Of a stretch of 24,634 bases of DNA, positions 15,379 through 22,397 are shown piece by piece. Every line of letters begins with the position of its first letter. Within the stretch, counting starts at the first letter, position 1. The stretch is from IMG/VR virus record IMGVR_UViG_3300008216_000072, positions 1 through 24,634 of that record. One strand, written 5' to 3'. The DNA comes from a virus. The notes beneath the pieces are model-generated. The model did not search any database and was not told the DNA's origin. It was given only the letters and a program-made list of their open reading frames with translations. Both the position numbers and the translations under genes were made by a program.

Positions 15379-17652
15379 CTAGCCAATCATCCTTGCGTCT
15401 TCGTACAATGGCTTGTCTACAAAACCGCCGTGCGTAAATTTCTGGATACCTTTTCCGAGTAAATGCCTCCTCATTTTTGGAGTGATTTTCAACGACCAGA
15501 CCTTAGCGGTCGCCTTATTGATTGGGGAGTAGTATATCTCCGTCATGCCTGCCTTCACACCGAACTTCTTCCCAAACTTGTTGGCATAATTTTTAATCAT
15601 CACGTCATAAAACTTCCGCATACCTTTGGCTTCGTCTCCCGTTAAGCCATACCGCGCCACCTGCATATCTCCAGGTGTCCACGCTAAACTGTCTTTTCCT
15701 TCCTCTGCCGCCAGCCGCAGGGCACGTCTAAAAGCCAGTTCGTGCCACGTTTTCTTGAATGGCATATCGGGGACGGCACCCAACAGACTTGAGATTTGGC
15801 TATCGATTTCTCGAAGCGCGGCCCTTGTCTCGTCGTCAAATTTTCCTCGTTTGACTACTAACCTTGAATATTCGTCTTGTTCTACGGGGGTTAGCCCCAC
15901 TAAACTTTCACCCACCCGTTTGTCTGCTAGTTCTTTAAGACGAGGCAGCCAATCAGACATCCTTGCGTCTTCAGCCGCAGTATCCCGCTCCGCTAATATC
16001 TCGGCTCTTTGTTCTTTGAGCAGAGCAAGCCGCTCCGGGTCTTTATATCCAAAATTTTTAGGAACCAGTTCTTTCACCCCTTCTTTCGCGGCATCCCATG
16101 CTTTGCCAAACTCTCCTCCGATCAGGTGGGCAACTTCGTTCCTATCAATATCCTCATCATCATCTATAAAATCATCCAGAGTCATAATATTATTGGGAGT
16201 CAGCCCCTCGTCGACGTCGTATAGGAGCTGGGCCTCGTCGAAATATGCGTCGAGCATAAGCTTACCATGTAAAGGATCCGGATCAAAATTCTTGAGGAAC
16301 CGTGCAAGAGTTACCCTCTTAATTTCGGCTTTCCGCATGTCCCTGGCTCGCTGATGCGCGTCACCCTGAATTTCTTCAACAAACTTTACATCATTACCTG
16401 CAACCGTTTTTCTGTCATTTACACGCAGGTGAGCGAAATAGTTTTTGTCGGGAAAGTGACCGCCAACAAAATCCTCTCCAGCCGTCCTGGGGGGTAGCTG
16501 CATTAAAATTTCCTGGTAATTCTGGAGTCCTCGACCACGGCCCAATGTCTCCTCGCTAAATATGGTCTTATCTTCGGCACGTATCTTCCCATCCCTCACG
16601 GCATGTCTTTGAGCCATGATCTTGGCCTCTTCCAGAGTACGACCAAAGTAGCGACCTTCTGACCAGGGTAGTGGTGCATCAGAATCGGGGCCATAAACGC
16701 TATATCTGTTGGTGTTGGAGCCGCTGCTACGCAGCCTAGCCGATGATGGGTGTTTATAAATACGGTATCCAAATTCTGGATCAATAAGAGCCGCAACTGG
16801 ACCGCCGATAATTATGGGGCGCGTGACGAGGGATCCCCCATAAACGGACGCCTCGCTTACCGTTTTCGCTTCCAGAAGCCTTGCTTCCAGAGCGGGTCCA
16901 GATTCCTGGGGGTCCAGATTTGGCAGATTTTTCCAAGTCAGAGTCTTACCTTCCCCCCCACGGATAATATCCTTGATGCTAACCGGATTGGCGGCCAGGA
17001 TGTCCTGAACCTCCTGCTTGGAAACTTTTCCTCCCGTTTCGATCTTGTTCCTCAAGTATGGACCCAAGCCTCTATACTCTAGTTCCGCCTCTTTCACGCC
17101 CTCGGTCTTTCTAAGCGTAGTTAATACCTGGGAGGGGTCAGCCGCGTAGCGCCCCCATGACACCTTATCGACAGCGTCGGCAAGTGCTGATCCGTATACA
17201 GGGGGAAGCTGGTACTTCCCGGATTGTGGATCCCATGGCATCAGCGTCGTAATGCCGCCTTCGGGCACGTCTTCTTTAGCAAGACCAAAGAGGTCCTGGA
17301 AATATCCGATACCAGCGCGGGCAAGAGGATGCGGTTCGCCCAGTTGCCCCTGCTGTTTCAGCCAATCCAGAGTTGGTCCCACGATCTGCCAGTCTTTTGG
17401 CAGCAGATCGTAGCCCTGCTGTGCCAGATTAACAAAATTGAGGAACGATCTTATGTTGGGAGGTACTGGGAGCCCCGCAATGCCACCAGGACGACGTACT
17501 ACCAGACTTCTGCCCCGACCCTTCGGACCCTTCTTCTGAATCGCTCCCCCTGGAACTCCTACAGGTGGGGCCGGTTCGTCCAACTGAGGTATTTCAGGTA
17601 GATCTGCCCTCTGCTTGGCAAAGTCTTTGCTAGGGTCGAACTCGTCAGCCAT
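15379..17652 (-). CDS. Large internal or ejection protein candidate with C-terminal tag
   Basis: A 757-aa protein directly after terL, whose stop it overlaps (GGAG is 5 bases before the ATG). The N-terminal ~70 residues are proline- and lysine-rich. A large module at about 370-730 has motifs I recall from very large phage and mobile-element polyproteins: NYQEILMQLP, NYFAHLRVNDR, VKFVEEIQGDAHQRARDM, and PFKKTWHELAFRRALRLAAEEGKDSLAWTPGDMQVARY. These look like one conserved domain of unknown activity, usually split by insertions, here with a helical insertion at about 460-630. It ends in GGFVDKPLYEDARMIG, nearly the same as the 593-aa protein. The position between terL and portal fits a protein packaged inside the head. 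No catalytic residues can be assigned. Confidence 0.75.
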   Translation of the reverse strand: MADEFDPSKDFAKQRADLPEIPQLDEPAPPVGVPGGAIQKKGPKGRGRSLVVRRPGGIAGLPVPPNIRSFLNFVNLAQQGYDLLPKDWQIVGPTLDWLKQQGQLGEPHPLARAGIGYFQDLFGLAKEDVPEGGITTLMPWDPQSGKYQLPPVYGSALADAVDKVSWGRYAADPSQVLTTLRKTEGVKEAELEYRGLGPYLRNKIETGGKVSKQEVQDILAANPVSIKDIIRGGEGKTLTWKNLPNLDPQESGPALEARLLEAKTVSEASVYGGSLVTRPIIIGGPVAALIDPEFGYRIYKHPSSARLRSSGSNTNRYSVYGPDSDAPLPWSEGRYFGRTLEEAKIMAQRHAVRDGKIRAEDKTIFSEETLGRGRGLQNYQEILMQLPPRTAGEDFVGGHFPDKNYFAHLRVNDRKTVAGNDVKFVEEIQGDAHQRARDMRKAEIKRVTLARFLKNFDPDPLHGKLMLDAYFDEAQLLYDVDEGLTPNNIMTLDDFIDDDEDIDRNEVAHLIGGEFGKAWDAAKEGVKELVPKNFGYKDPERLALLKEQRAEILAERDTAAEDARMSDWLPRLKELADKRVGESLVGLTPVEQDEYSRLVVKRGKFDDETRAALREIDSQISSLLGAVPDMPFKKTWHELAFRRALRLAAEEGKDSLAWTPGDMQVARYGLTGDEAKGMRKFYDVMIKNYANKFGKKFGVKAGMTEIYYSPINKATAKVWSLKITPKMRRHLLGKGIQKFTHGGFVDKPLYEDARMIG
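15404..15430 (-). repeat. 27-bp identical repeat, copy 2 (C-terminal tag code)
   Basis: Identical to 13619-13645. It encodes the same GGFVDKPLY core, here at the end of the 757-aa protein. The flanking bases (CCTTGC on the outer side, TAGGCCATG after the stop) are also similar, which fits recent gene conversion or reuse of a gene-end cassette. Confidence 0.9.
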
Positions 17653-19108
17653 AATAACTCCGCAGGTGGGTAGACGGCTCGCTGTCCACCCAATCGTCGC
17701 TCGGTAATTGTACGAAGTTACCCTGACGGTACCGCATCAGGGCCTGCGTGGTGCTGTCTACAAGATCATCATACTCGCCATGCGGAAATGCCGCACATTC
17801 GTCGATAACCTCGTCAGCCCATCGTTCGTCCGGTGCCCATATCATCCCGCTCTCAAATAGCGGCGAAACGGAGTGCACCCGCGTTAACTTATCGTTTCCC
17901 TTACTTGGTGTAAAGTTTACAACAGGTATTCCAACCTGCCGTAATTCCTGCGTCAGCGGCAGCCCCGACGCCTTGGCCTCCACGATTACCGTCTCAGGCT
18001 CCCAGAACTTGTACTGCTCTAACGCCTCCACCTTCAATTCCGGAAAATCCCACCGTCCCTTCTTCGCGCCCAACAAAATCAGATTAGCTGGTCCATCCTG
18101 CTTTGGATAAAATACCCCCCACGTCGTAATGGCCGAGTAATCCGCAGTCTCCCGCTTGCTGAAAGCCGTATCGTAACTCTGTATTACATACGCAAGCTGG
18201 GGAACCTCCTCCTCTTTCCACCTGTTCCACCACTCCTTCTTGATAATCGCACCCTCTTCCGAAGTCGGATTCTGCTGCCACTGGGCATTCCACTTGGAAA
18301 CGGACAACGAAGCACGGACCCCCTCCAACTCCTCCTTGCTCCAGAACTCAGGCCAACAGGAATTCCCGCTCGGCATCAAGGCAGGAAACTCGATCACCTC
18401 CCACCGGTCCGCATGCTCATCATAACTCTGCGCCTTCAAAACCTTTGCAGTCAAATCCTTCAACGACCACCGCGTCATAACAATAACAATGGCACCCCCA
18501 GGCTGGAGCCTCTGCCGGGGACCCGACGTATACCACTCATACGCATGCTCCATCGCCGTCTCGGAAAGCGCGTCCTGCTCGGAATGCGGATCGTCAATAA
18601 TCAACAAATCAGCACCGCGCCCGGTTATCGCACCACCGACACCCGCTGCAAAATACTCCCCACCTTGGTTCGTGGACCACCGCCCGGCAGCCTTGCTGTC
18701 CGCCTGCAAGGACACATTGTCGAATATCGACGTGTACTCGCCCGTATCCAAAAGGTTGCGAACCTTCCTTCCAAAATTTACGGCTAACTCTGCGGTGTGC
18801 GTGGTCTGGATGATCTTGGTCTTCGGAGCACGGCCAATGACCCATGAGGGAAAGAGATAGCTTGCAAACTCAGATTTCGTATGGCGGGGAGGCATGTTGA
18901 TGATGAGCCTCTTGTTCTTGCCGTTTGCAATATCCTCAAATTTCTTTGCAATCATTCTGTGGTGGGCCCCTGCAATAAATTCAGGCCACACTTTGCGGAC
19001 GTACTTTAAGAAGTCTTCCCTACACCCCTCTACTTCTGACATCTGCGCCAAGCGCAATTCCAGCTTCAGTCTCCGCTCCTCGATCTCTGGTGTCTCTGTT
19101 CTTAGCAT
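17645..19108 (-). CDS. terL: Terminase large subunit
   Basis: A 487-aa packaging motor that cuts concatemeric DNA and pumps it through the portal. ATPase motifs: Walker A-like MPPRHTKSE at about residues 72-80 (PPRHxKS is the form seen in this family), Walker B LLIIDDP at 169-174 followed by HSE, and the coupling MTRW at 211-214. The nuclease domain starts at AYVIQSYDTAFSKRETADYSA (D313), continues through ETVIVEAKASG and closes with GEYDDLVDSTTQAL. I place the start at MLRTETPEIEERRLKLE because the 29 codons before it read through the parS palindrome (FHVKH), and AGGG lies upstream. The small subunit is about 3.7 kb upstream rather than adjacent. Confidence 0.92.
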   Translation of the reverse strand: MLRTETPEIEERRLKLELRLAQMSEVEGCREDFLKYVRKVWPEFIAGAHHRMIAKKFEDIANGKNKRLIINMPPRHTKSEFASYLFPSWVIGRAPKTKIIQTTHTAELAVNFGRKVRNLLDTGEYTSIFDNVSLQADSKAAGRWSTNQGGEYFAAGVGGAITGRGADLLIIDDPHSEQDALSETAMEHAYEWYTSGPRQRLQPGGAIVIVMTRWSLKDLTAKVLKAQSYDEHADRWEVIEFPALMPSGNSCWPEFWSKEELEGVRASLSVSKWNAQWQQNPTSEEGAIIKKEWWNRWKEEEVPQLAYVIQSYDTAFSKRETADYSAITTWGVFYPKQDGPANLILLGAKKGRWDFPELKVEALEQYKFWEPETVIVEAKASGLPLTQELRQVGIPVVNFTPSKGNDKLTRVHSVSPLFESGMIWAPDERWADEVIDECAAFPHGEYDDLVDSTTQALMRYRQGNFVQLPSDDWVDSEPSTHLRSYYG

Positions 19109-19127
19109 GAGGGTCCCTGAGTGATGA

Positions 19128-19143
19128 TGTTTCACGTGAAACA
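19128..19143. promoter_or_regulatory. parS: Exact parS-type centromere site
   Basis: The sequence TGTTTCACGTGAAACA is a perfect 16-bp palindrome and equals the widely conserved bacterial chromosomal parS consensus bound by ParB, as known in Caulobacter and (as TGTTNCACGTGAAACA) in Bacillus. It lies 20 bases upstream of the chosen terL start, on the edge of the gene-free repeat region. With even base composition a given 16-mer is expected about 6 per million windows of this size, so chance is unlikely. No parA or parB is in the window, so host ParB is the likeliest partner. Confidence 0.85.
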
Positions 19144-19338
19144 CTAATATGGGGGTGTTTGGAAGGCAATTCCCGTACCAGTTAATCCATATCATTTTTT
19201 ACCGGATTATTTGAGAGAAACAAGGCCGAAGCCATCACTTGCGCCGCCGATGGGCCAGAATCGCGGGCCGGGTGGCGTAACCCGTTGATTCTGTGGCCAG
19301 ATTCAGCCCTGGGGCCCCCTGGCGCTTGGAGCGCGGAG

Positions 19339-19471
19339 CGCGGAGCCAGGACAGCGGAGCCAGGGCAGCGGAGCCAGGGCAGCGGAGCCAGGACCAGGGC
19401 AGCGGAGCCAGGACCAGGGCAGCGGAGCCAGGACCAGGGCAGCGGAGCCAGGACAGCGGAGCCAGGGCAGC
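19339..19471. repeat. Tandem array A (AGCGGAGCCAGGRC units)
   Basis: Starting from a degenerate copy at 19339-19352, seven clean units follow at 19353, 19367, 19381, 19401, 19421, 19441 and 19455. Four are 14 bp (AGCGGAGCCAGGAC or AGCGGAGCCAGGGC) and three in the middle are 20 bp because CCAGGG is added. The 14- and 20-bp forms alternate like a slipped or unequally recombined array. Confidence 0.9.
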
Positions 19472-19562
19472 GGCGAGCGACATCGAAGGCGAGCGACATC
19501 GAAGGCGAGCGACATCGAAGCCAGGGCAGCGGCGAGCGACATCGAAGGCGAGCGACGTCGAA
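19472..19562. repeat. Tandem array B (GGCGAGCGACATCGAA units)
   Basis: Five 16-bp units at 19472, 19488, 19504, 19531 and 19547; the last has one change (GACGTC for GACATC). Between units three and four, 11 bp (GCCAGGGCAGC) matches array A, so the two arrays have been shuffled together. Two 16-bp units are about three helical turns. Confidence 0.9.
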
Positions 19563-19612
19563 GGCTCAATCAGGCTCAATCAGGCTCAATCAGGCTCAAT
19601 CAGGCTCAATCA
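19563..19612. repeat. Tandem array C (GGCTCAATCA x5)
   Basis: Five identical 10-bp units directly abutting array B. A period of about one helical turn places all copies on one face of the DNA, as in iterons bound by an initiator or partition protein. Confidence 0.92.
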
Positions 19613-19802
19613 CCCAAAGTCGACCGCCCAGGATGCTTCCAGACGCACGAAGAGCACCTGACATGGGTTGCGGTGCCCGACAAAACTACAGGCGCTGGCG
19701 GGCGTCATGGCGCATGGGCCAAGCGCCACGGGCCCCGCTGTGAGTTTCATGCGCCACGGGGAAGGCGGCCCCCTGAGTGATTCACTATGACAAACGCTGG
19801 CG

Positions 19803-19833
19803 AAAAAAAGGGCCCGCCGGTATGGCGGGCCCT
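19803..19833 (-). terminator. Intrinsic terminator after the 72-aa gene
   Basis: A 10-bp GC stem (19809-19818 with 19824-19833, loop GGTAT) is followed on the minus strand by seven or eight T. It would end leftward transcription of the island before the repeat region, meaning terL needs its own promoter. Confidence 0.88.
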
Positions 19834-19853
19834 GGTTGCAAGAATGCGAACGG

Positions 19854-20072
19854 CTAGGACGCTACCTTCACCCAGCCAAACGCCTCATGATCGTACGGTC
19901 GATACAGCCCGGAAAACTTCAGCGCAGCAAGGTGACCGGCGAATGCACGCGGGCGCATGTCATCCGGCCTAGCATTATCCAGGTAGACCAAACCCCAGGT
20001 ATCGCCGTTAGCGTCAATTTCCTCAGATTCGGCGCTTCGACGCAGCGCGGCCAACAATTCCATAGATTTCAT
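19854..20072 (-). CDS. Hypothetical 72-aa protein of the island
   Basis: Begins MKSMELLAALRRSAESEEIDANGDTWGLVYLDN; the start is chosen because GGGGGA lies 8 bases before it, whereas 25 further upstream codons would read through the GC hairpin. The C-terminal half (MRPRAFAGHLAALKFSGLYRPYDHEAFGWVKVAS) looks like a small alpha/beta fold around KFSGLYRPYD. The pattern 'AGHLAALK..GLY' reminds me of small proteins linked to DUF932 genes in mobile elements, as is the case here, but I cannot name a family. Its 3' end and terminator are near copies of those of the DUF932 gene upstream. Confidence 0.7.
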   Translation of the reverse strand: MKSMELLAALRRSAESEEIDANGDTWGLVYLDNARPDDMRPRAFAGHLAALKFSGLYRPYDHEAFGWVKVAS

Positions 20073-20092
20073 ATGGGAATCCCCCAAGAGGC

Positions 20093-20115
20093 GGGCCCGC
20101 CGTAATGGCGGGCCC
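20093..20115 (-). terminator. GC hairpin between the DUF932 gene and the 72-aa gene
   Basis: Nine-base-pair stem GGGCCCGCC/GGCGGGCCC with a five-base loop, almost the same as the terminator at 19803. It lacks a T-run on the minus strand and lies about 20 bases before the next start, so it may be a weak terminator or an attenuating leader hairpin. Confidence 0.6.
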
Positions 20116-20136
20116 TGGTTACAAGAGTGCGGACAG

Positions 20137-21267
20137 CTAGGCTGCAAGAATCTCCCGCGCCACGGTGGCGGCGCGAGCCTTTACCGCAGCGCCATTACCC
20201 TCCCCGAGCTTATTGCTTGCGAGCGCAAATTCCGCGCCGCGATTCTGAGCGGGGCGATGATCACATAGCCACGTTACCGTATTAAAGGCCCCCCATAGGG
20301 TCGATTGCGCGCTCGCCATATCGTGGCCGGGGTTTATCGCGCTGGCGTCAATAGCAATGTCAGCCGCGACGATCGACGCATCAGACGCGGACCCGCGCCG
20401 AGCCCTGTCTATAGCTTCATCGACTATGCGCGCCGCGTCCGGGGCGGCCTTACCTTCCGCAATAAAATCGTGCCCGGTGGCGAATGCCATGGCTCGGCGG
20501 ACGCCGACGCTTCGGACAACGCGCCCGCTACCGTCAGTCTTTTCCTTGCCGCCGATGACATTCTGGAAATATTCCAGGCGCTCGGCATCGGTAATGACGC
20601 GCTCCGCCATGGCCTGCGCCAGCTTAGCGAACGCCGCGAAATTCTCCGCCCCCGCACCTATCGCCGCGACGACATTGCCAGCGTCAAACGGGATGCGATG
20701 CGTAAAGCTAGCCGAATTAGACGCGGACGCAACCGCCATGGATAACGTGTTATTGCAGACAACGCGGACGGGCGTAGAAATAATTTTGGCCGCAACGCGC
20801 CCGCTGTGGTCGAAAGTGATAACAAGCGTATCGGTCACGAAATCGCCACCCGGAAGCTCCGCAAGGCGTGACTCCGCGACGACCTGGAACCAACCACGGG
20901 CACCCCCAAACAGCGCTCCCGCCGTATCGAAGCGAAAGCCATGCTCACGGCAAATAAGCTCCGCAAGTTCCAGGGCTCCACTAGTCTGGAACGGCAGATA
21001 TTGACCGGCGACGTACGGCCCCATAATCGCATCATTGTCGGTGCGGGCTATGTGGAACGAGCTATCGATCACCGTACCATCCGCACGGCAATTTGGCCGC
21101 AACTCAACGTCATAGGCCAAGCCCGCCATGGTGCGCCATTGCTCGACCGGCGCACCCGCCGCGATAAGATTGCCCAAGCCATGCCATGGCAGCGGACCGC
21201 CTTCCCGATAGCAGATTGTGGGAAGCATCGCGCCGTTGTGTTCAAAAGTTCCAATTTCATGCGACAT
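20137..21267 (-). CDS. DUF932 phage/plasmid-like protein
   Basis: A 376-aa protein of the DUF932 (TIGR03299-like) family found on phages, plasmids and islands. Recognisable parts are the N-terminal PLPWHGLGNLI, AGLAYDVELRP, VAGQYLPFQTSGALELAELICREHGFRFDTAGALFGGARGWFQVV, the central FDHSGRVAAKIISTPVRVVCNNTLSMA, and the C-terminal STLWGAFNTVTWLCDHRP. The biochemical role is not established; links to replication or recombination of mobile DNA are proposed from context. I start it at MSHEIGTFEHNG, because GGAG sits 7 bases before that ATG; a TTG four codons upstream has nothing. It looks GC-richer than the late genes, as do its island neighbours. Confidence 0.88.
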   Translation of the reverse strand: MSHEIGTFEHNGAMLPTICYREGGPLPWHGLGNLIAAGAPVEQWRTMAGLAYDVELRPNCRADGTVIDSSFHIARTDNDAIMGPYVAGQYLPFQTSGALELAELICREHGFRFDTAGALFGGARGWFQVVAESRLAELPGGDFVTDTLVITFDHSGRVAAKIISTPVRVVCNNTLSMAVASASNSASFTHRIPFDAGNVVAAIGAGAENFAAFAKLAQAMAERVITDAERLEYFQNVIGGKEKTDGSGRVVRSVGVRRAMAFATGHDFIAEGKAAPDAARIVDEAIDRARRGSASDASIVAADIAIDASAINPGHDMASAQSTLWGAFNTVTWLCDHRPAQNRGAEFALASNKLGEGNGAAVKARAATVAREILAA

Positions 21268-21358
21268 TTTAGACTCCAAAATAACGCGGCAAGATTACCG
21301 CCTGGGAATAGTCTCATATCCAGGCATGCGGAGCAAGCGCAGTTTTTAAAAATGCAAT

Positions 21359-21388
21359 GGGCCCGCCGGACTCCCGTCCGGCGGGCCC
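21359..21388 (-). terminator. GC hairpin after the DUF7227-like gene
   Basis: A 13-bp perfect stem (21359-21371 with 21376-21388) and four-base loop. On the minus strand ATTGCATTTTT follows, so the T-run is offset by five bases. Probably an intrinsic terminator; the inner GGGCCCGCC is shared with the two hairpins downstream. Confidence 0.7.
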
Positions 21389-21412
21389 GGCGGGCAACCG
21401 GCAAGGCGGGAG

Positions 21413-22123
21413 TCACGCCCTACCGATATCCCCTACAATATGATGGCGGAGAATCCGGCGCGGCGGTAAGGACTTGGCGAAGCGTTGCACCTTGTCGGCG
21501 TCGGATTCGTCCGGTTGCGTTGCCTGCGACAGCCGTCGCCAGTGCAGCGCCACATTACCGCCAGAGCCATAGCAACCGCCGGGCGTCTCACTATCGCCCG
21601 CCTTGCGCCTCGACGCGCCATGGGCGGTGAATACGATTCCATAATCGCGCTCCGGCCTAGCACATAACGGAGTCCCGCCGCCACAACCGGCACAGCCGAC
21701 GCCGGACAACTCATCCGGACACCGCACCATCTTGACGCCGTGCGCCGTCGTTACCTTGTGACTCGGTTTATCGTCCCAATATGACTCGGGAACGACCACA
21801 ACGGACGCAACGCCGCGCCGTATGTAATGCGCGGCCTGCTTTAAGGAGTCCGCGCTGAAATTAAAAACGGCGAGTCCAGGCTTATTTTTTTTGGCCCAAG
21901 TCTCAGGTAGAAAATGCGTAAATAAAAACGCGACTCCTTTATGTGGTACGGCGCGACGCACAGCGGACTCGTAATCCCTATCTATTTCCGTGGTGGAAGT
22001 TGACTCAGGCTTGAGCGGACAGCTATCAGGACACGTGGTCCACATACTCCCAAATCCAGAGCGATAGGTGACGGCGAGTCCGGCTGTTTTCTTGGCAACG
22101 CTATTTTCGACAGTGTTGAGCAT
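21413..22123 (-). CDS. Cysteine-rich mobile-element protein, DUF7227-like
   Basis: A 236-aa protein. CPDSCPLKP near residue 31, then a core with ETWAKKNKPGLAVFNFSADSL and HYIRRGVASVVVVPESYW, a cluster CPDELSGVGCAGCGGGTPLCARPERDYGIVFTAHG, and GGCYGSGGNVALHWRRL. The pattern TCP.SCP..., an RCP..L.GV.C..C...LC...R...V.F..HG block and GCY..G recalls an unnamed family (I believe DUF7227) of phage and island proteins with probable zinc or iron-sulfur binding. The activity is unknown. The start (GGAGTCAACCTAATG) lies inside a dyad that overlaps its promoter. DUF932 follows it, a pairing I recall from other mobile elements. Confidence 0.7.
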   Translation of the reverse strand: MLNTVENSVAKKTAGLAVTYRSGFGSMWTTCPDSCPLKPESTSTTEIDRDYESAVRRAVPHKGVAFLFTHFLPETWAKKNKPGLAVFNFSADSLKQAAHYIRRGVASVVVVPESYWDDKPSHKVTTAHGVKMVRCPDELSGVGCAGCGGGTPLCARPERDYGIVFTAHGASRRKAGDSETPGGCYGSGGNVALHWRRLSQATQPDESDADKVQRFAKSLPPRRILRHHIVGDIGRA

Positions 22124-22126
22124 TAG

Positions 22127-22157
22127 GTTGACTCCTCATATGAACACTGGAGTCAAC
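22127..22157. promoter_or_regulatory. Dyad over the start of the DUF7227-like gene
   Basis: Nine-base arms GTTGACTCC (22127-22135) and GGAGTCAAC (22149-22157) flank 13 bases that include TCATATGA. As DNA it would be an operator overlapping the likely transcription start. If the transcript begins far enough upstream, the hairpin would hide the GGAG ribosome site. I cannot tell the two apart. Confidence 0.65.
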
Positions 22158-22184
22158 GGTATGAAATTAATCCCATACAGTCAA
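22156..22184 (-). promoter_or_regulatory. Likely promoter of the DUF7227-like gene
   Basis: On the minus strand TTGACT (22184-22179), 17 bases, then TACCGT (22161-22156). It directly follows the terminator T-run of the previous unit, and the gene needs a promoter here. The -10 match is poor. Confidence 0.45.
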
Positions 22185-22185
22185 A

Positions 22186-22216
22186 CAAAAAAATAGCCCG
22201 CCAACGTGGCGGGCTA
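22186..22216 (-). terminator. Intrinsic terminator after the CxxC gene
   Basis: Stem of about 9-10 bp (AGCCCGCC ... GGCGGGCT, 22194-22216) followed on the minus strand by eight bases almost all T (22193-22186). It ends the terS-nuclease-CxxC unit. Its GCCCGCC/GGCGGGC core is shared with the other island hairpins. Confidence 0.88.
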
Positions 22217-22244
22217 GTTAGGGGGGGGGAAGTCAACCAATCAG

Positions 22245-22397
22245 CTACGGAGATTCAGATACCACGTCAACTGTGCGAGTGGCAACGGGAACCTCGCGGA
22301 CCTCCACTTCACCTGCCGAGCGGCACTCTGGGCACTGAATGACCTCCGAAGTCTCACGCCGGAGGTAGCCGTTGCCGAAACACGTCGGACAAATCAT
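22245..22397 (-). CDS. Small CxxC protein, 50 aa
   Basis: Starts MICPTCFGNGYLRRETSEVIQCPECRSAG; the CPTCFGNGY and CPECRSAG pair is half of a DnaJ-type zinc finger (CxxCxGxG), so it probably binds one zinc and acts as an adaptor or small regulator. The C-terminus (EVEVREVPVATRTVDVVSESP) is acidic and probably extended. The start is fixed by GGAGG 8 bases upstream and by its overlap (TAATG) with the stop of the 22-codon gene. A longer frame would begin inside that gene. A strong terminator follows. Confidence 0.75.
   Translation of the reverse strand: MICPTCFGNGYLRRETSEVIQCPECRSAGEVEVREVPVATRTVDVVSESP

Larger units (their letters stand above)
19196..19853. other. Gene-free region with tandem repeats
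   Basis: About 660 bases without a supportable gene. It contains the three-part tandem repeat array (19339-19612), a GC-rich lead-in (around 19300-19340), a stretch of unremarkable GC-rich sequence (19613-19800, with an 8-bp inverted pair GGCGCATG/CATGCGCC) and the terminator at 19803-19833. Several long open frames cross the repeats on both strands, but they only reflect repeat units lacking stops and have no ribosome binding sites. Confidence 0.7.

Noticed and set aside
15626-16354. 242-codon plus-strand frame inside the 757-aa gene
   Set aside because: Antiparallel shadow. The product is Ser/Arg-rich nonsense, whereas the minus-strand protein has conserved motifs.
19109-19195. N-terminal extension of TerL (29 codons)
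   Set aside because: These codons are simply the parS palindrome and flanking DNA read through; a start with a binding site follows at 19108.
19339-19612. CRISPR-like array
   Set aside because: Units abut directly without unique spacers, unit lengths are 10 to 20 bp and there are no cas genes.
19235-19743. Long open frames across the repeats on both strands (up to about 150 codons)
   Set aside because: They exist because the repeat units lack stops. They are low complexity (Gly/Ala/Ser/Arg/Pro), have no ribosome sites and read in several frames at once.
22028-22044. Possible second parS at an ACACGTGG
   Set aside because: Only the CACGTG core is kept; the flanks are not palindromic and do not match TGTTTC/GAAACA.
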